This document shows positions 54,419 through 63,272 of a stretch of DNA of 64,000 bases, piece by piece. A model generated the notes under the pieces. The model worked only from the letters and a program-made list of their open reading frames with translations. It was not told the DNA's origin and did no database searches. A program made the translations under genes and the position numbers. Position 1 is the first letter of the stretch, and every line of letters begins with the position of its first letter. Source of the DNA: Chitinophagaceae bacterium UBA4407 (GTDB lineage Bacteria > Bacteroidota > Bacteroidia > Chitinophagales > Chitinophagaceae); NCBI GenBank assembly GCA_002390845.1, contig DGQT01000002.1, positions 61,477 through 125,476 of the forward strand. Direction: 5' to 3'.

Positions 54419-54715
54419 GAAGTTTTTTTGAGCCAGGCAATAGAATATGAATGATGCTTTACTTGCGTCGCACACTTATACGGAAGAATATAATTGAGCA
54501 AAGCGAAGTAACAAACGCAAGGTTCGTCATTGCGAGGTCTCCGAAGCAATCTGTGGCTAGCAGTTAAAAACTCTTCGAAATATTGGAAGCAGATTGCTTT
54601 GTTACTCGCAATGACGCGAAGATGAATATTTGATGTTCAATAGAGAATCCAATGTACAAGAGTGCGACGCAACGATGTTTAATAGTAATTCTTCAGCCGG
54701 GTACATAAATAAATT
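54419..54715. repeat. Family A composite repeat carrying a full family B palindrome
   Basis: The left arm (54,419-54,510) reads TTTTTGAGCCAGGCAATAGA, ATGATGCTTTACTTGCGTCG and CACACTTATACGGAAG. The right arm (54,650-54,715) reads TGTACAAGAGTGCGACGCAA, CGATGTTTAATAG and TTCAGCCGGGTACATAAAT. The interior 54,524-54,618 is an inverted repeat, CGTCATTGCGAGG ... CTCGCAATGACGCG, with GAAGCAATCTG and CAGATTGCTT inside it. Confidence 0.8.
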
Positions 54716-54723
54716 AGATACTG

Positions 54724-55143
54724 ATGCAGATTAAAACAGCTAAAACAGCAGCAGATATTTTAAAATGCTGGGAAGTAATGCAGGCATTGCGCCCACATTT
54801 AATTAAAGATGATTTTGTGGCCACGATAAATGAAATGATAACCGAAGGCTACCAGCTTTCATTTATTGAAGAAGACGGTAAAGCCGCCGCTGCTGTGGGT
54901 TTCCGCTACCTGCAGTATTTATATAATGGCAAACATTTTTACATAGATGATCTTTCTACTTTACCCGAAAGCCGGGGGAAAGGCTATGGTGGGCTATTGT
55001 TGGATTATGTAGTTGACCTTGCAGAACAAAAAGGCTTTAAATGTGTAACACTCGATTCGGGTTATACAAGACTGGATGCACACCGGCTTTATTTGAACAA
55101 AGGTTTTGTTTTGGCAGCCCATCATTTTTCTAAAACTTTATAG
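54724..55143 (+). CDS. GNAT family N-acetyltransferase (2)
   Basis: The 139-residue protein is a plain GNAT fold. The core strands run FYIDDLSTLPESRGKGYGGL (about 77-96) with the acetyl-CoA-binding R-G-K-G-Y-G motif, then LLDYVVDLAEQKGFKCVTLD, and a C-terminal end (RLYLNKGFVLAAHHF) typical of aminoglycoside- or amine-type acetyltransferases. It is separated from the amidohydrolase gene by four bases, so the two are surely cotranscribed. The substrate is unknown, but an amine from the neighbouring pathway is plausible. Confidence 0.9.
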   Translation: MQIKTAKTAADILKCWEVMQALRPHLIKDDFVATINEMITEGYQLSFIEEDGKAAAAVGFRYLQYLYNGKHFYIDDLSTLPESRGKGYGGLLLDYVVDLAEQKGFKCVTLDSGYTRLDAHRLYLNKGFVLAAHHFSKTL

Positions 55144-55147
55144 ATAG

Positions 55148-56725
55148 ATGCCTGAACTTATTTTATACAACGCAGATGTATTAACTCAAAATATTCAGCA
55201 TCCAAATTCGCAGGCATTCGCAGTGAATGAAGGAAAAATTATTGCAGTTGGTAGCAATGATGAAATACTTGCTTTGCAGCAAGCCAATACAAAGCTAATT
55301 AACGCGGAAGGTAAAACTGTTTTGCCTGGTTTTATTGATGCACATATCCATATATGGAAAGTTGGGAATTTAAAAACTTTCCTGCTTGACCTTCGTGGCG
55401 TAAGTAGCATATCAGAGTTGCAGGATAAACTTTCCGATTTTGTAAAACGCAATCCCGGTAGGGGTTGGATACAGGCACGCGGTTTTAACGAAGCCAATAT
55501 GAAAGAAGGCCGCATGCCCTCAAAAGATGATCTGGATAAAGTAGTAAATGATCGTCCGCTTTGGGTAATCCGCACCTGTGCCCATATTGGTGTGGCCAAT
55601 TCAAAAGCGATTGAATTAAGTAATGTTGCAACACAAACTCATGTGCCTGTTGGCGGCGAAATGCGTCTGGATAATGATGGAAAACTCAACGGTATTTTTA
55701 CTGAATCTGCTTTGGGTTTAATTGCCAACCATATTCCTGCTTACTCTGCAGATGACTATGCTTTGATGATAAATGCAGCAGAAGATGAATTGCTGAGTTA
55801 TGGAATTACATCGGCAACAGACCCGGCAGTAATGCCCGATTTGCTTGCGTGTTATCATCAGTTGGAGAGAGAAAATAAATTGCGCATTCGTGTAAACGCA
55901 TTGCCCATAAGGGTTCCGGATGGTAGTGATGAAATACTTCCATTACCTGAATTATTTACTTCGGATAAATTGATTGTAAACACGGTTAAGTTTTTTGCGG
56001 ATGGAGGCTTAAGCGGTATGACTGCCGCCATGACGGATCCTTATAAAAATTCTAATTCAACAGGTGTGTTGCGGTTAACGGAAGAATTTTTTTATCCGCT
56101 TGCAAAAGAAGCCGCTGAAAAAGGTTTTGGTATAGGCACGCACGCCATTGGCGATAAAGCAATTGATGTGGTGCTGAATGTGTATGAACGTTTATACAAT
56201 GAAGGTTGTAAAGGTTTGCGCATTGAACATTTGGCTTTGCCATCAGCAAAGCATTTGCATATGATGAAAGCAATGAATGTGCACTGCGTTTCTCAAAGTA
56301 TTTTCTTGAAAGAACTGGGCAAAAATTTTGCACTTTACCTCGAAGAAGAAAGGCTAAACAGAACATATCCTTACAGAACAATTTTAAATGCCGGCGTTAA
56401 TCTTGCTTTGTCAAGTGATGCACCGGTGGTGAAGGATTTTAATCCTGTTACCGGAATTAAAGCTGCGCTATTTAGAAACGATATTGCAGGCAACACACTT
56501 GGTGCCGACGAGAAAATTTCTTTGCAGGAAGCATTATATGCGTATACGATGGGCGGCGCAAAAGCCAATGGCAATGCCGATTCTGTAGGAAGTATTGAAG
56601 TTGGAAAGAAAGCTGATTTTGTAATGCTCAATAAAAAATTGGGAAATACAATTACTGAAGATGAAAATTTTCATGTTGCTTCAACATATATCGATGGTCA
56701 GTTAATGTATTCCAAAGAAGCATGA
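55148..56725 (+). CDS. YtcJ-like metal-dependent amidohydrolase
   Basis: The 525-residue protein belongs to the amidohydrolase 3 group (YtcJ). Its metal site begins with FIDAHIHIWKVG (His66, His68). RTCAHIGVANSKAI near residue 145 and FADGGLSGMTAAMTDP lie in the middle. HAIGDKAIDVVL near 330, IEHLALPS and ALSSDAPV with the last metal-ligand Asp complete the site. There is no signal peptide. These enzymes hydrolyse amide bonds of N-acylated or carbamoylated compounds. In this cluster it could release an amine from a conjugated substrate, matching the aminotransferases. Coupling to the upstream GNAT gene (four-base gap) suggests a shared role in acyl-amine chemistry. Confidence 0.9.
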   Translation: MPELILYNADVLTQNIQHPNSQAFAVNEGKIIAVGSNDEILALQQANTKLINAEGKTVLPGFIDAHIHIWKVGNLKTFLLDLRGVSSISELQDKLSDFVKRNPGRGWIQARGFNEANMKEGRMPSKDDLDKVVNDRPLWVIRTCAHIGVANSKAIELSNVATQTHVPVGGEMRLDNDGKLNGIFTESALGLIANHIPAYSADDYALMINAAEDELLSYGITSATDPAVMPDLLACYHQLERENKLRIRVNALPIRVPDGSDEILPLPELFTSDKLIVNTVKFFADGGLSGMTAAMTDPYKNSNSTGVLRLTEEFFYPLAKEAAEKGFGIGTHAIGDKAIDVVLNVYERLYNEGCKGLRIEHLALPSAKHLHMMKAMNVHCVSQSIFLKELGKNFALYLEEERLNRTYPYRTILNAGVNLALSSDAPVVKDFNPVTGIKAALFRNDIAGNTLGADEKISLQEALYAYTMGGAKANGNADSVGSIEVGKKADFVMLNKKLGNTITEDENFHVASTYIDGQLMYSKEA

Positions 56726-56754
56726 TAGCAGAGCGATTACGAGTTAGTAATTCC

Positions 56755-56838
56755 GGTTGCACTTTGCTGAACAGAAAACAAAACCTTGAAGTGTGCGACG
56801 CAAGGATGCTGATAGTAGCATTGCAGTTTGGATAAAAA
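56755..56838. repeat. Family A repeat, right arm, diverged
   Basis: CCTTGAAGTGTGCGACGCAA, GGATGCTGATAGTAGC and TTTGGATAAAAAAA. The same form of the arm is at 240-294. Confidence 0.55.
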
Positions 56839-56864
56839 AATAACCGCACTAAATTTTTCTCTGA

Positions 56865-57905
56865 TTAATAAGTATTTTCAAGAGGCATTAAATTGGTTTT
56901 ATTTTTCTGAGTAATTTTTTTGAGTGGGTTAGTATAATATGGATTGAGGAGCGAGGTGAGATTTAGTTGCTGCAATTTTGCCGGTGTGGTAATAAATAGC
57001 TGTGAAAATTTTTCGTTACTTACAAAAAAAGTTGTGGGCGATTTTGCACAAATCCCTTCAACTTGTGTAAAACTTTCATTTAAACCAACCTTTCTTTTAT
57101 TTGCACCAAAAAAATGATTCCCGTTGAAATCGTACAACAAATAGATGAAAGGACTAACTGCAGCATTATAGCCTGTAAGTACAATAACCCTTTTATCTGC
57201 AACAATTTCGGCTCCGGTAATTAATCCCTGAACATTTAACTCACCCATATTTACTGCCTGGTATGTGCCCGGCGTTTTTGGTAATTTGTATAACCTTGTT
57301 TTGTTGTCAACCCAATCTTTGCTGAATAAAAATAAACTGTCGCCATAAGCAATCATTGCTTCACAGTCGAAGTTTGTGTTGTTGTTTCCTTTGGGTGTAA
57401 AATCTGTTTGATCGTTGTAAGAAAAATTTATAACAGTTGCTGTAACAGAACTGCCTGCTTCAACATCGGCCTTGGCAATCTTATAAATCTTAAGATCTGT
57501 TCTGTTGCCTTGTGCATTATTTCCAAAATCGCCGATGTAAATAAAACTGTCGTCCTGTGCAATATCTTCCCAATCTACATTGGTGGCATTGGTTACTGAA
57601 ATTGTTGCTGTAATTGCATTTGAATTAACTTTCATTGCATAAAAAGCAGGGGCATTGCCGCCATCGTTATGCGACCAGATCCTGTTTTTCCACCAGATCA
57701 ATCCCGATGTTTCATTCAATGTAGTACTTAAATCATATTTCAGCTTTGGCGTAATAGTAACGTTACTGTATGTACATGAACCATTGTTTATGGTAACTGT
57801 AGAATCATAATTTGCTGCAGCAGGGTCGGGGCAGCCTGCGTTTTGTGCACTTACATTTAAACTATACAAACCAACTACAATAAATAAAACAATACATTTC
57901 TTCAT
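56865..57905 (-). CDS. Exported beta-propeller-like protein of unknown function
   Basis: The 346-residue protein has a signal peptide (1-20, ending NVSAQN). After it a short Cys-containing stretch (CPDPAAANYDSTVTINNGSC) resembles the T9SS-associated CxDxxAxNYD repeat of Bacteroidota surface proteins. The rest has repeated beta-rich units (TSGLIWWKNRIWSHNDGGNA, VDWEDIAQDDSFIYIGDFGN, FDCEAMIAYGDSLFLFSKDW), fitting a propeller similar to SdiA-regulated or esterase-like phytase proteins. A metal or phosphate-ester substrate is possible. I do not assign a reaction. The gene is separate from its neighbours by repeats. Confidence 0.75.
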   Translation of the reverse strand: MKKCIVLFIVVGLYSLNVSAQNAGCPDPAAANYDSTVTINNGSCTYSNVTITPKLKYDLSTTLNETSGLIWWKNRIWSHNDGGNAPAFYAMKVNSNAITATISVTNATNVDWEDIAQDDSFIYIGDFGNNAQGNRTDLKIYKIAKADVEAGSSVTATVINFSYNDQTDFTPKGNNNTNFDCEAMIAYGDSLFLFSKDWVDNKTRLYKLPKTPGTYQAVNMGELNVQGLITGAEIVADKRVIVLTGYNAAVSPFIYLLYDFNGNHFFGANKRKVGLNESFTQVEGICAKSPTTFFVSNEKFSQLFITTPAKLQQLNLTSLLNPYYTNPLKKITQKNKTNLMPLENTY

Positions 57906-57929
57906 TCATGAAAGTTAGAAAATTATTTT

Positions 57930-58175
57930 GTACCAAACTGAAGTACCTGCATGAAGCATTCTTGCGTCGCGCTCTTGTACTGCATGTCATTGATGAGCAA
58001 TACGAGTGAATCTACGCGTCATTGCGAGGTACGAAGCAATCTTTACACTGCATATTAAAACTGGTTCAAATTAAAAAGCACAGATTGCTTCGGGGGCCTC
58101 GCAATGACGCACGATGTTATGTCGTACAAGTGTGCGACGCAACGATGTTAAATTCATATTCTTCAGCCGGGCTCA
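57930..58175. repeat. Family A composite repeat carrying a full family B palindrome
   Basis: The left arm (57,928-57,995) has ATGAAGCATTCTTGCGTCGC and GCTCTTGTACTGCATG. The right arm (58,124-58,175) has GTACAAGTGTGCGACGCAAC, GATGTTAAATTCATATTC and CAGCCGGGCTCATAAAAAAC. Inside, 58,017-58,111 reads GCGTCATTGCGAGGTACGAA ... GCCTCGCAATGACGC, the same palindromic element as in 54,524-54,618. Confidence 0.8.
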
Positions 58176-58182
58176 TAAAAAA

Positions 58183-60036
58183 CTATTTTATTTCAAATAC
58201 CGTAGCTGATTTTGCGGGCACGGTTAACGATGGTTGAATAGAAAAACTTTCATTACTCAATACATTTGTTGCTGTTGATTTGTTTTGTAAGATCTCCTGG
58301 AACCTTTTACTATCAATCGTTGTAGCCGATGTGTTTTTATTCATCACTACCATAATTGTTTTCTCTTTGTTGTACCTGAAATAAACATACACGCCATTGA
58401 ACGGCGCAAAGTGCAACGTTTGTCCGCCAGAAATAACAGGATTATTTTTTCGCCAGTTGAGTAGTTGTTTTATATAAGCCTGCATATTTAATTGTGCAGT
58501 TGTTAATCCATTACCGGTAAAAGCATTTGACGCATCTCCATTCCAGCCACCGGGAAAATCTGAACGAATAAGCCCGTCAACTTTATGGTGGCCGGTATTG
58601 TCCATCAAAATTTCTGTGCCATAAAAAATCTGTGGAATGCCACGTATGGTAAGCAAATAAGTGAGTGCCATTTTTGTTAAATCAATGTCCTGGTTTAGCT
58701 GCATGAACAACCTGTCCATATCGTGATTGTCGCCCATAACCAAAATGTTTTTTGGATTGGCATAAGCAAAATCATTGGCAAGTGCTTCGTACAGTTTTGT
58801 GAATGGAACATTGTAAGATGCATCTTCGTTGCCCGCTAAAGACTTAACCAATGCATCCTGCAGGGGGAAATCCATAACGGTTGGCAAACATCCTGCATAG
58901 CCATCATGGTTTTGTTTGCCACGCTGCCAGTAAGAAGTGATCAAAGGATTTAAACTCCATTCTTCGCCAACCATATTGAAGTTCGGATATTCATTCATAA
59001 TGGTGCAGCTCCAGTTTTTCAAAAATGTTTTATCAGAATAACCATAAGTATCCTGTCTTATACCGCCCAGTTGTAAAGTTTCAATCCACCAGATTGAATT
59101 TTGAATCAGGTAGTTTGCCATAAAAGGATTTTGCCCGTTCATGTCGGGCATTGTTTTATCAAACCAACCCCTTGCCCATAAATCTTTATCAAAGGTTGAT
59201 GCATACAAATCTTCATTCACCGTGCGGCGGTGATTGGTAGGTGTATAAGCATCAGGATAATTCAACCAGTTTTTATAAGGCAGGTCATTCATCCACCAGT
59301 AGTTGCTGCCGGTATGGTTGAGCACTTCATCGAAAATTAATTTTAAGCCTTTTTGTTTAGCTTTCGATGCAAGCTCTTTGTAATCATCCATCGTTCCAAA
59401 ACGTGGATCCACTTTATAATGATTGGTAATAGAGTAACCATGATATGAATACGTTGCCATATCATTTTCAAGCATTGGCGTTGGCCAAATGGCGGTAAAG
59501 CCCATGTCTTTTATATAATCCAGATGATTGATGATTCCGCGAATATCGCCGCCATGCCGGCCACCATCAAAGCCGCGGTCAATCTTGTTTTCTTTCATTC
59601 CGGTAACAACATCGTTGCTTTCGTCACCGTTAGAAAAGCGGTCTGGAACGATTAAATAAATTACATCAGTTGAGTTGAAACCCTTTACCAGCAAAGGATC
59701 CTGCTGCCGTTGCAGCAAACTGTAATTGTATGTATAAATTGTTTTTCCACTCTTTTTAAAATTGATATTTACTGTTCCCGGTTTTGTATTTTTTGCAACT
59801 ACTAAATCAAGGAACAAATAATTTTTGCTATCGGCTTTGTTTATTTTTTTAATAGTAACACCGGTATAACTTATTTGTGGAGTTGTTTCGCTAATATCAT
59901 TTCCATTAATCAGTAGCTGAAGATTTGGGTTCTTCATACCCACCCACCAGTTAAGCGGTTCTACATGATTTATTTGTGCGTTTCCACAAAAAATTATGGA
60001 TAACAAAACTGAAAAGAAAAATATTTTTTTATACAT
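58183..60036 (-). CDS. Secreted GH13 alpha-amylase / cyclomaltodextrinase (SusA-like)
   Basis: The 617-residue enzyme hydrolyses alpha-1,4 glucans or cyclodextrins outside the cytoplasm. A signal peptide (1-20, ending GNAQ) is followed by a cyclomaltodextrinase N-terminal beta domain (about 25-120, VEPLNWWVGMKNPNLQLLIN). The GH13 barrel follows: NHLDYIKDMGFTAIWPTPML, LIFDEVLNHTGSNYWW, GGIRQDTYGYSDKTF with nucleophile Asp329, NMVGEEWS with acid/base Glu358, and MGDNHDMDRL with the third Asp. A C-terminal beta domain (about 530-617) is of the Cyc-maltodext_C type. No SusC/D pair is adjacent, so uptake partners lie elsewhere. Confidence 0.94.
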   Translation of the reverse strand: MYKKIFFFSVLLSIIFCGNAQINHVEPLNWWVGMKNPNLQLLINGNDISETTPQISYTGVTIKKINKADSKNYLFLDLVVAKNTKPGTVNINFKKSGKTIYTYNYSLLQRQQDPLLVKGFNSTDVIYLIVPDRFSNGDESNDVVTGMKENKIDRGFDGGRHGGDIRGIINHLDYIKDMGFTAIWPTPMLENDMATYSYHGYSITNHYKVDPRFGTMDDYKELASKAKQKGLKLIFDEVLNHTGSNYWWMNDLPYKNWLNYPDAYTPTNHRRTVNEDLYASTFDKDLWARGWFDKTMPDMNGQNPFMANYLIQNSIWWIETLQLGGIRQDTYGYSDKTFLKNWSCTIMNEYPNFNMVGEEWSLNPLITSYWQRGKQNHDGYAGCLPTVMDFPLQDALVKSLAGNEDASYNVPFTKLYEALANDFAYANPKNILVMGDNHDMDRLFMQLNQDIDLTKMALTYLLTIRGIPQIFYGTEILMDNTGHHKVDGLIRSDFPGGWNGDASNAFTGNGLTTAQLNMQAYIKQLLNWRKNNPVISGGQTLHFAPFNGVYVYFRYNKEKTIMVVMNKNTSATTIDSKRFQEILQNKSTATNVLSNESFSIQPSLTVPAKSATVFEIK

Positions 60037-60074
60037 CAGAAAATTATTTTCATAAAGATATTAAGCATATTTTT

Positions 60075-60300
60075 TTGCAGCGTATTTTTTTGGGCCGGGC
60101 TATATTACTTCCATTAAGCTTCGTTGTGTCACTCACTTGTACGGTTTGATTAAGAATTGAGCTTTATTGTAGCGAAGATTAAACGAAAAGAGCGACTCCC
60201 TGTAGCATCTACGCTTCAATAAAAGTTCCCAAAAGTTATACAGTACAAGCGTGCGACGCAACGAAAGTTTAATATTTATACTTGAGCCCGGCTCATAATC
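60075..60300. repeat. Family A composite repeat, both arms
   Basis: The left arm reads TTTTTTTGGGCCGGGCTATA, CATTAAGCTTCGTTGTGTCA and CTCACTTGTACGGTTTGATT (60,085-60,150). The right arm reads CAGTACAAGCGTGCGACGCA, ACGAAAGTTTAATA and GAGCCCGGCTCATAATCAT (60,238-60,302). The interior is short and different from other copies. Confidence 0.75.
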
Positions 60301-60314
60301 ATATTCATTGTTAT

Positions 60315-61367
60315 TTAATTACTTTGATTAAACAATGTAAGCTTTGAATATAAATCTTCGAATAACAGTTGCACATCCAGTTGCGTGTATACTCTTATAT
60401 TTCTTCCTTTATGATTTACTTCATACAGGCCCTGGCTGTTGATAATTGGCGATGGACGCAACACGTAAAAACTCGATGAAGGATCTGGTTCAAATGAAGA
60501 TTGCAGGGCTGTTAGCAACACCAATGGACTATCTCCCACGATATATATTTCGCCAACATTGAAATTATATTTGATACCCATTTTCATTACACGTTCTATG
60601 TTGTTTGTAAGATATTCGCCAATCTTGCCTTGTGTTTTTACTTTCAATAACAATGAAGCATAAGGCATCATTACCTGGCGATAAACATTTCGTGGAATCT
60701 GCCAGATGGGAATGGATGATTTGTTGAAAATTACTTGTCCTGCTTTCAGGTCTATTGCTAAATTATATTCAAGGCTTGTATAGCCTGGAGGAGGTGTTGC
60801 GAGTTCAGGATACTCAGGTCCCCCAATCCAGATCAATGTTAAACGGCTTGCAATTTTAGGCTCCATCAAATAAGCACTTGCAATATCTGTAAGGCCTGCA
60901 CCACATACAACATATAGCGGAAGTTTTGTATCATCCCGCATGGCTTCCTTAATGATGGCTTTTGCTGCATCTGAGGGTTGTGCAGTGCTATCGTTCTCCA
61001 ATGCAAAGTTTGAGCCTTGTAAAACATTATATGTTTTGTCAAGATTCATGATGCTTAATACTTCTTCAATTTTCTTTTTTGCGTGTGCCGCTGTTTCTTT
61101 TGAAGGATCAAAACCATCTCCTGCTCTTAGATGAGAACCAATGATACTGCGGATTTCAACCGATGGAGATAACAGATGTTGCACCAGTTCGAACAAGCCA
61201 TCAGGATCGCCGCCAAAATCATTATCGATAATAACACGCATCCGCGGTTTAACCATACTGTCTGAAAACAGAGCACCTGCTTTTTTTTGAGTAACCTTAT
61301 TTTGAGCAAAAAGATCTATGCTTATTAAACTGAGCATAAGTGTGATTAAAAGTATGCTGTTCCTCAT
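60315..61367 (-). CDS. Exported nucleoside-hydrolase-like protein
   Basis: The 350-residue protein has a signal peptide (1-21, ending DLFAQ). The fold is that of inosine/uridine-preferring nucleoside hydrolases: MRVIIDNDFGGDPDGLFELV places Asp48, Asp50, Asp54 and Asp56 at the calcium- and ribose-binding N-terminus. ASRLTLIWIGGPEYPELATP, near 172-191, is in the middle. GDSPLVLLTALQSSFEPDPS near the end is a further Asp-containing block. Such exported proteins in Bacteroidota may cleave nucleosides or another N-glycoside. The substrate is not known. The gene follows no operon partner. Confidence 0.85.
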   Translation of the reverse strand: MRNSILLITLMLSLISIDLFAQNKVTQKKAGALFSDSMVKPRMRVIIDNDFGGDPDGLFELVQHLLSPSVEIRSIIGSHLRAGDGFDPSKETAAHAKKKIEEVLSIMNLDKTYNVLQGSNFALENDSTAQPSDAAKAIIKEAMRDDTKLPLYVVCGAGLTDIASAYLMEPKIASRLTLIWIGGPEYPELATPPPGYTSLEYNLAIDLKAGQVIFNKSSIPIWQIPRNVYRQVMMPYASLLLKVKTQGKIGEYLTNNIERVMKMGIKYNFNVGEIYIVGDSPLVLLTALQSSFEPDPSSSFYVLRPSPIINSQGLYEVNHKGRNIRVYTQLDVQLLFEDLYSKLTLFNQSN

Positions 61368-61600
61368 TTGTATATTTGGTTTAAATATTTGAGTTGGTTA
61401 TTTGATTTTTTGGGAGACAACTTACTTTGCTCTTCAATGATAAGCATTTTGACACTGCTTATACCCGATTGATTGCGTGAATATATTGCTTGTTCATTTA
61501 TTTACACAATATGGCTGCATGAAAAAATAAAATATCATTTTCCCGAACTGACATTACCGTAGTGATTTATTTTAAGATTGACAGAGAAACCAAATTAATT
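61368..61600. other. Short non-coding gap
   Basis: A+T-rich; no gene or repeat that I can support. It holds the leader of the nucleoside-hydrolase-like gene and the 3' end of the flavoprotein gene. Confidence 0.4.
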
Positions 61601-62509
61601 TTAAAATTCTTCCAGAATCATTTTCTTACTAATCGTTATTCCGGCGGTGGTACCCATTGAAACCGCATTTGCGACAGTACGCATCTTGGCAGCATTGTCG
61701 CCAATTGCAAAAATTCCTTTAACGGAGGTTTCCTGGAAGTTGTCAATTTTTATATATCCTTCTTCAGTTAATTCGCATCCCAGGTTTTCCGGTATATGAC
61801 AATGCTGCTCAAAGGGAGCAGGTGCATATAATACATTGATCAAAAATTGTGAGTCATCAGTAAATATGATTTTTTCAAGTTGCCCGTTGTTATGTACCAG
61901 TCTTTTAATTTCTTTCTCAATAAGTTTTATATTTTTTGCTGCAAGGCTTGCTGTTTGTTCAAGAGTTAGCGTTGAAGTTCCGTTTGTAAATAAGGTTAAG
62001 TCTTTTGTCCAGTTTGAAATAAGTTTTGAGAAATCAAAACCAAATTCTCCATTGCTGAGGATGCCGGTTTTTTCATTTCTTACTTCATAGCCATGACAAT
62101 AAGGGCAGTGAAGCACCGAGATGCCCCAACATGCCGCTAATCCTTCAATGCCGGGAAGGATATCTTTAATGCCTGTAGCAAAAATTAACTGTCCGGCATA
62201 AAAAGTTTCACCGGTTGCTACCTGAATTTCAAAACCATTTTCATTTTTTACTCCATGTATTGCTAAACCATTAAAGAACTTTATAGTATTATATTTTTCC
62301 ACTTGCTGTTTTGCAAGTGTTGCAATTTCTGTTGGGGTTTTTCCATCCTGTGTGAGGAAGTTATGCGAATAAGGTGTTGGTGCATTGCAAGGTTTACCGC
62401 TATCAATAATTAAAACCTGTTTCAATGCTCTGCCCAGGGCCATGGCTGCTGCCATCCCTGCATAGCTTCCTCCGATAATTATTGCATCAAATTGCTTTTT
62501 ATCTTTCAT
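61601..62509 (-). CDS. Thioredoxin-reductase-like FAD/NAD(P) oxidoreductase
   Basis: The 302-residue flavoprotein has the FAD-binding GGSYAGMAAAMALGRALKQV (about residues 13-32). A Cys pair follows in LHCPYCHGYEV (Cys135, Cys138), where true thioredoxin reductases have CATC, and then a second NAD(P) site. The FAD end reads VKGIFAIGDNAAKMRTVANA. I started at the ATG at 62,509, seven codons inside the open frame, where the fold begins. The CPYC motif is glutaredoxin-like and suggests a different disulfide partner, perhaps a ferredoxin- or bacillithiol-type system. No thioredoxin gene is next to it. Confidence 0.88.
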   Translation of the reverse strand: MKDKKQFDAIIIGGSYAGMAAAMALGRALKQVLIIDSGKPCNAPTPYSHNFLTQDGKTPTEIATLAKQQVEKYNTIKFFNGLAIHGVKNENGFEIQVATGETFYAGQLIFATGIKDILPGIEGLAACWGISVLHCPYCHGYEVRNEKTGILSNGEFGFDFSKLISNWTKDLTLFTNGTSTLTLEQTASLAAKNIKLIEKEIKRLVHNNGQLEKIIFTDDSQFLINVLYAPAPFEQHCHIPENLGCELTEEGYIKIDNFQETSVKGIFAIGDNAAKMRTVANAVSMGTTAGITISKKMILEEF

Positions 62510-62529
62510 GATGTTATTTTTTTGAATCA

Positions 62530-62768
62530 TAGAACCTGTTTAAATTTTTTTTGCAAGACTGCAGAGGAAGCAGGACGATGCCATTTATACAACAGATGAA
62601 AGGATTGCGACCCCGAGTTTCTCCCGATAAATATCGGGATCGTCGGTTCCGAAAGCTTTCGGAATGCCACGCCTTGCATAGATGCCATGAAAGAGGAACT
62701 TCGAACCGAGCGTGGCAACGGAGCTGCCATGAAAATTGATGCTGGTATTATATTCATTTATTTTTAAA
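62530..62768. repeat. Family C dispersed repeat (long form)
   Basis: GGACGATGCCATTTATACAA, CAGATGAAAGGATTGCGACC, CCGAGTTTCTCCCGATAAAT, TATCGGGATCGTCGGTTCCG, AAAGCTTTCGGAATGCCACG, GAGCGTGGCAACGGAGCTGC, CATGAAAATTGATGCTGGTA. It equals the element at 10,555-10,675 with about 110 extra bases after GGATTGCGA. Confidence 0.7.
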
Positions 62769-62984
62769 CAGTTTCACAGATGAGATAGAACGAATGATGT
62801 AATTTACTAAAGGTATACCTATAAAAACCACGAAGGGTACTAAAGCAACGGTGATTAATAAGGTTCGTTGATATAATGGAAAAAGCAGCAATGGCTTTCC
62901 GAAGAGGTAAAGAAGCGTTGTGATTGATGGATAGATAACCACCCAGATTTTAAAAGACGCGATTAATTTGGCTTTTGTTTTCAT
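62754..62984 (-). CDS. Small membrane protein, 76 residues
   Basis: The protein has two hydrophobic helices (about residues 10-30, FKIWVVIYPSITTLLYLF, and 42-64, LLITVALVPFVVFIGIPLVN) with positive N- and C-terminal ends. This layout, with the IPLVNYIIRS ending, is common to small Bacteroidota inner-membrane proteins of unknown function. The stop codon lies at the edge of the family C repeat. Nothing further can be said about its role. Confidence 0.65.
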   Translation of the reverse strand: MKTKAKLIASFKIWVVIYPSITTLLYLFGKPLLLFPLYQRTLLITVALVPFVVFIGIPLVNYIIRSISSVKLFKNK

Positions 62985-63272
62985 ACTTTAGAAATTACTT
63001 TGTTGAAATATATTTTGTGTAATGCAAAAGTATTTATAGTAGTAGCTTGAATGATAGGACAACAATGAAGTTGAACAGCACTTATTTGAAATGGGTTTAA
63101 AAAATTACTTGAGTATCTTGTATAATTTTTTGCTTTGCCTTATAAAGCATGGCATATTTTAAACTGATAAAGCCTTCAGTTTTGCAGACAAATTTGGCCT
63201 GTTTGCATATCAGTTTCGCAAAAGACGAAATATTGAGAGAACTTCATGTTCCTTAGTCGGGTACTTAAGCGT
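62985..63272. other. Intergenic region between divergent genes
   Basis: A+T-rich with a possible hairpin near 63,095-63,150 (TTGCTTTGCCTTATAAAGCA). It would hold the promoters of both the small membrane protein and the histidine kinase. Confidence 0.4.

Noticed and set aside
58183..60036. Starch utilisation (sus) locus
   Set aside because: The GH13 enzyme is alone; the SusC/D pair is 12 kb away and grouped with amino-acid genes.
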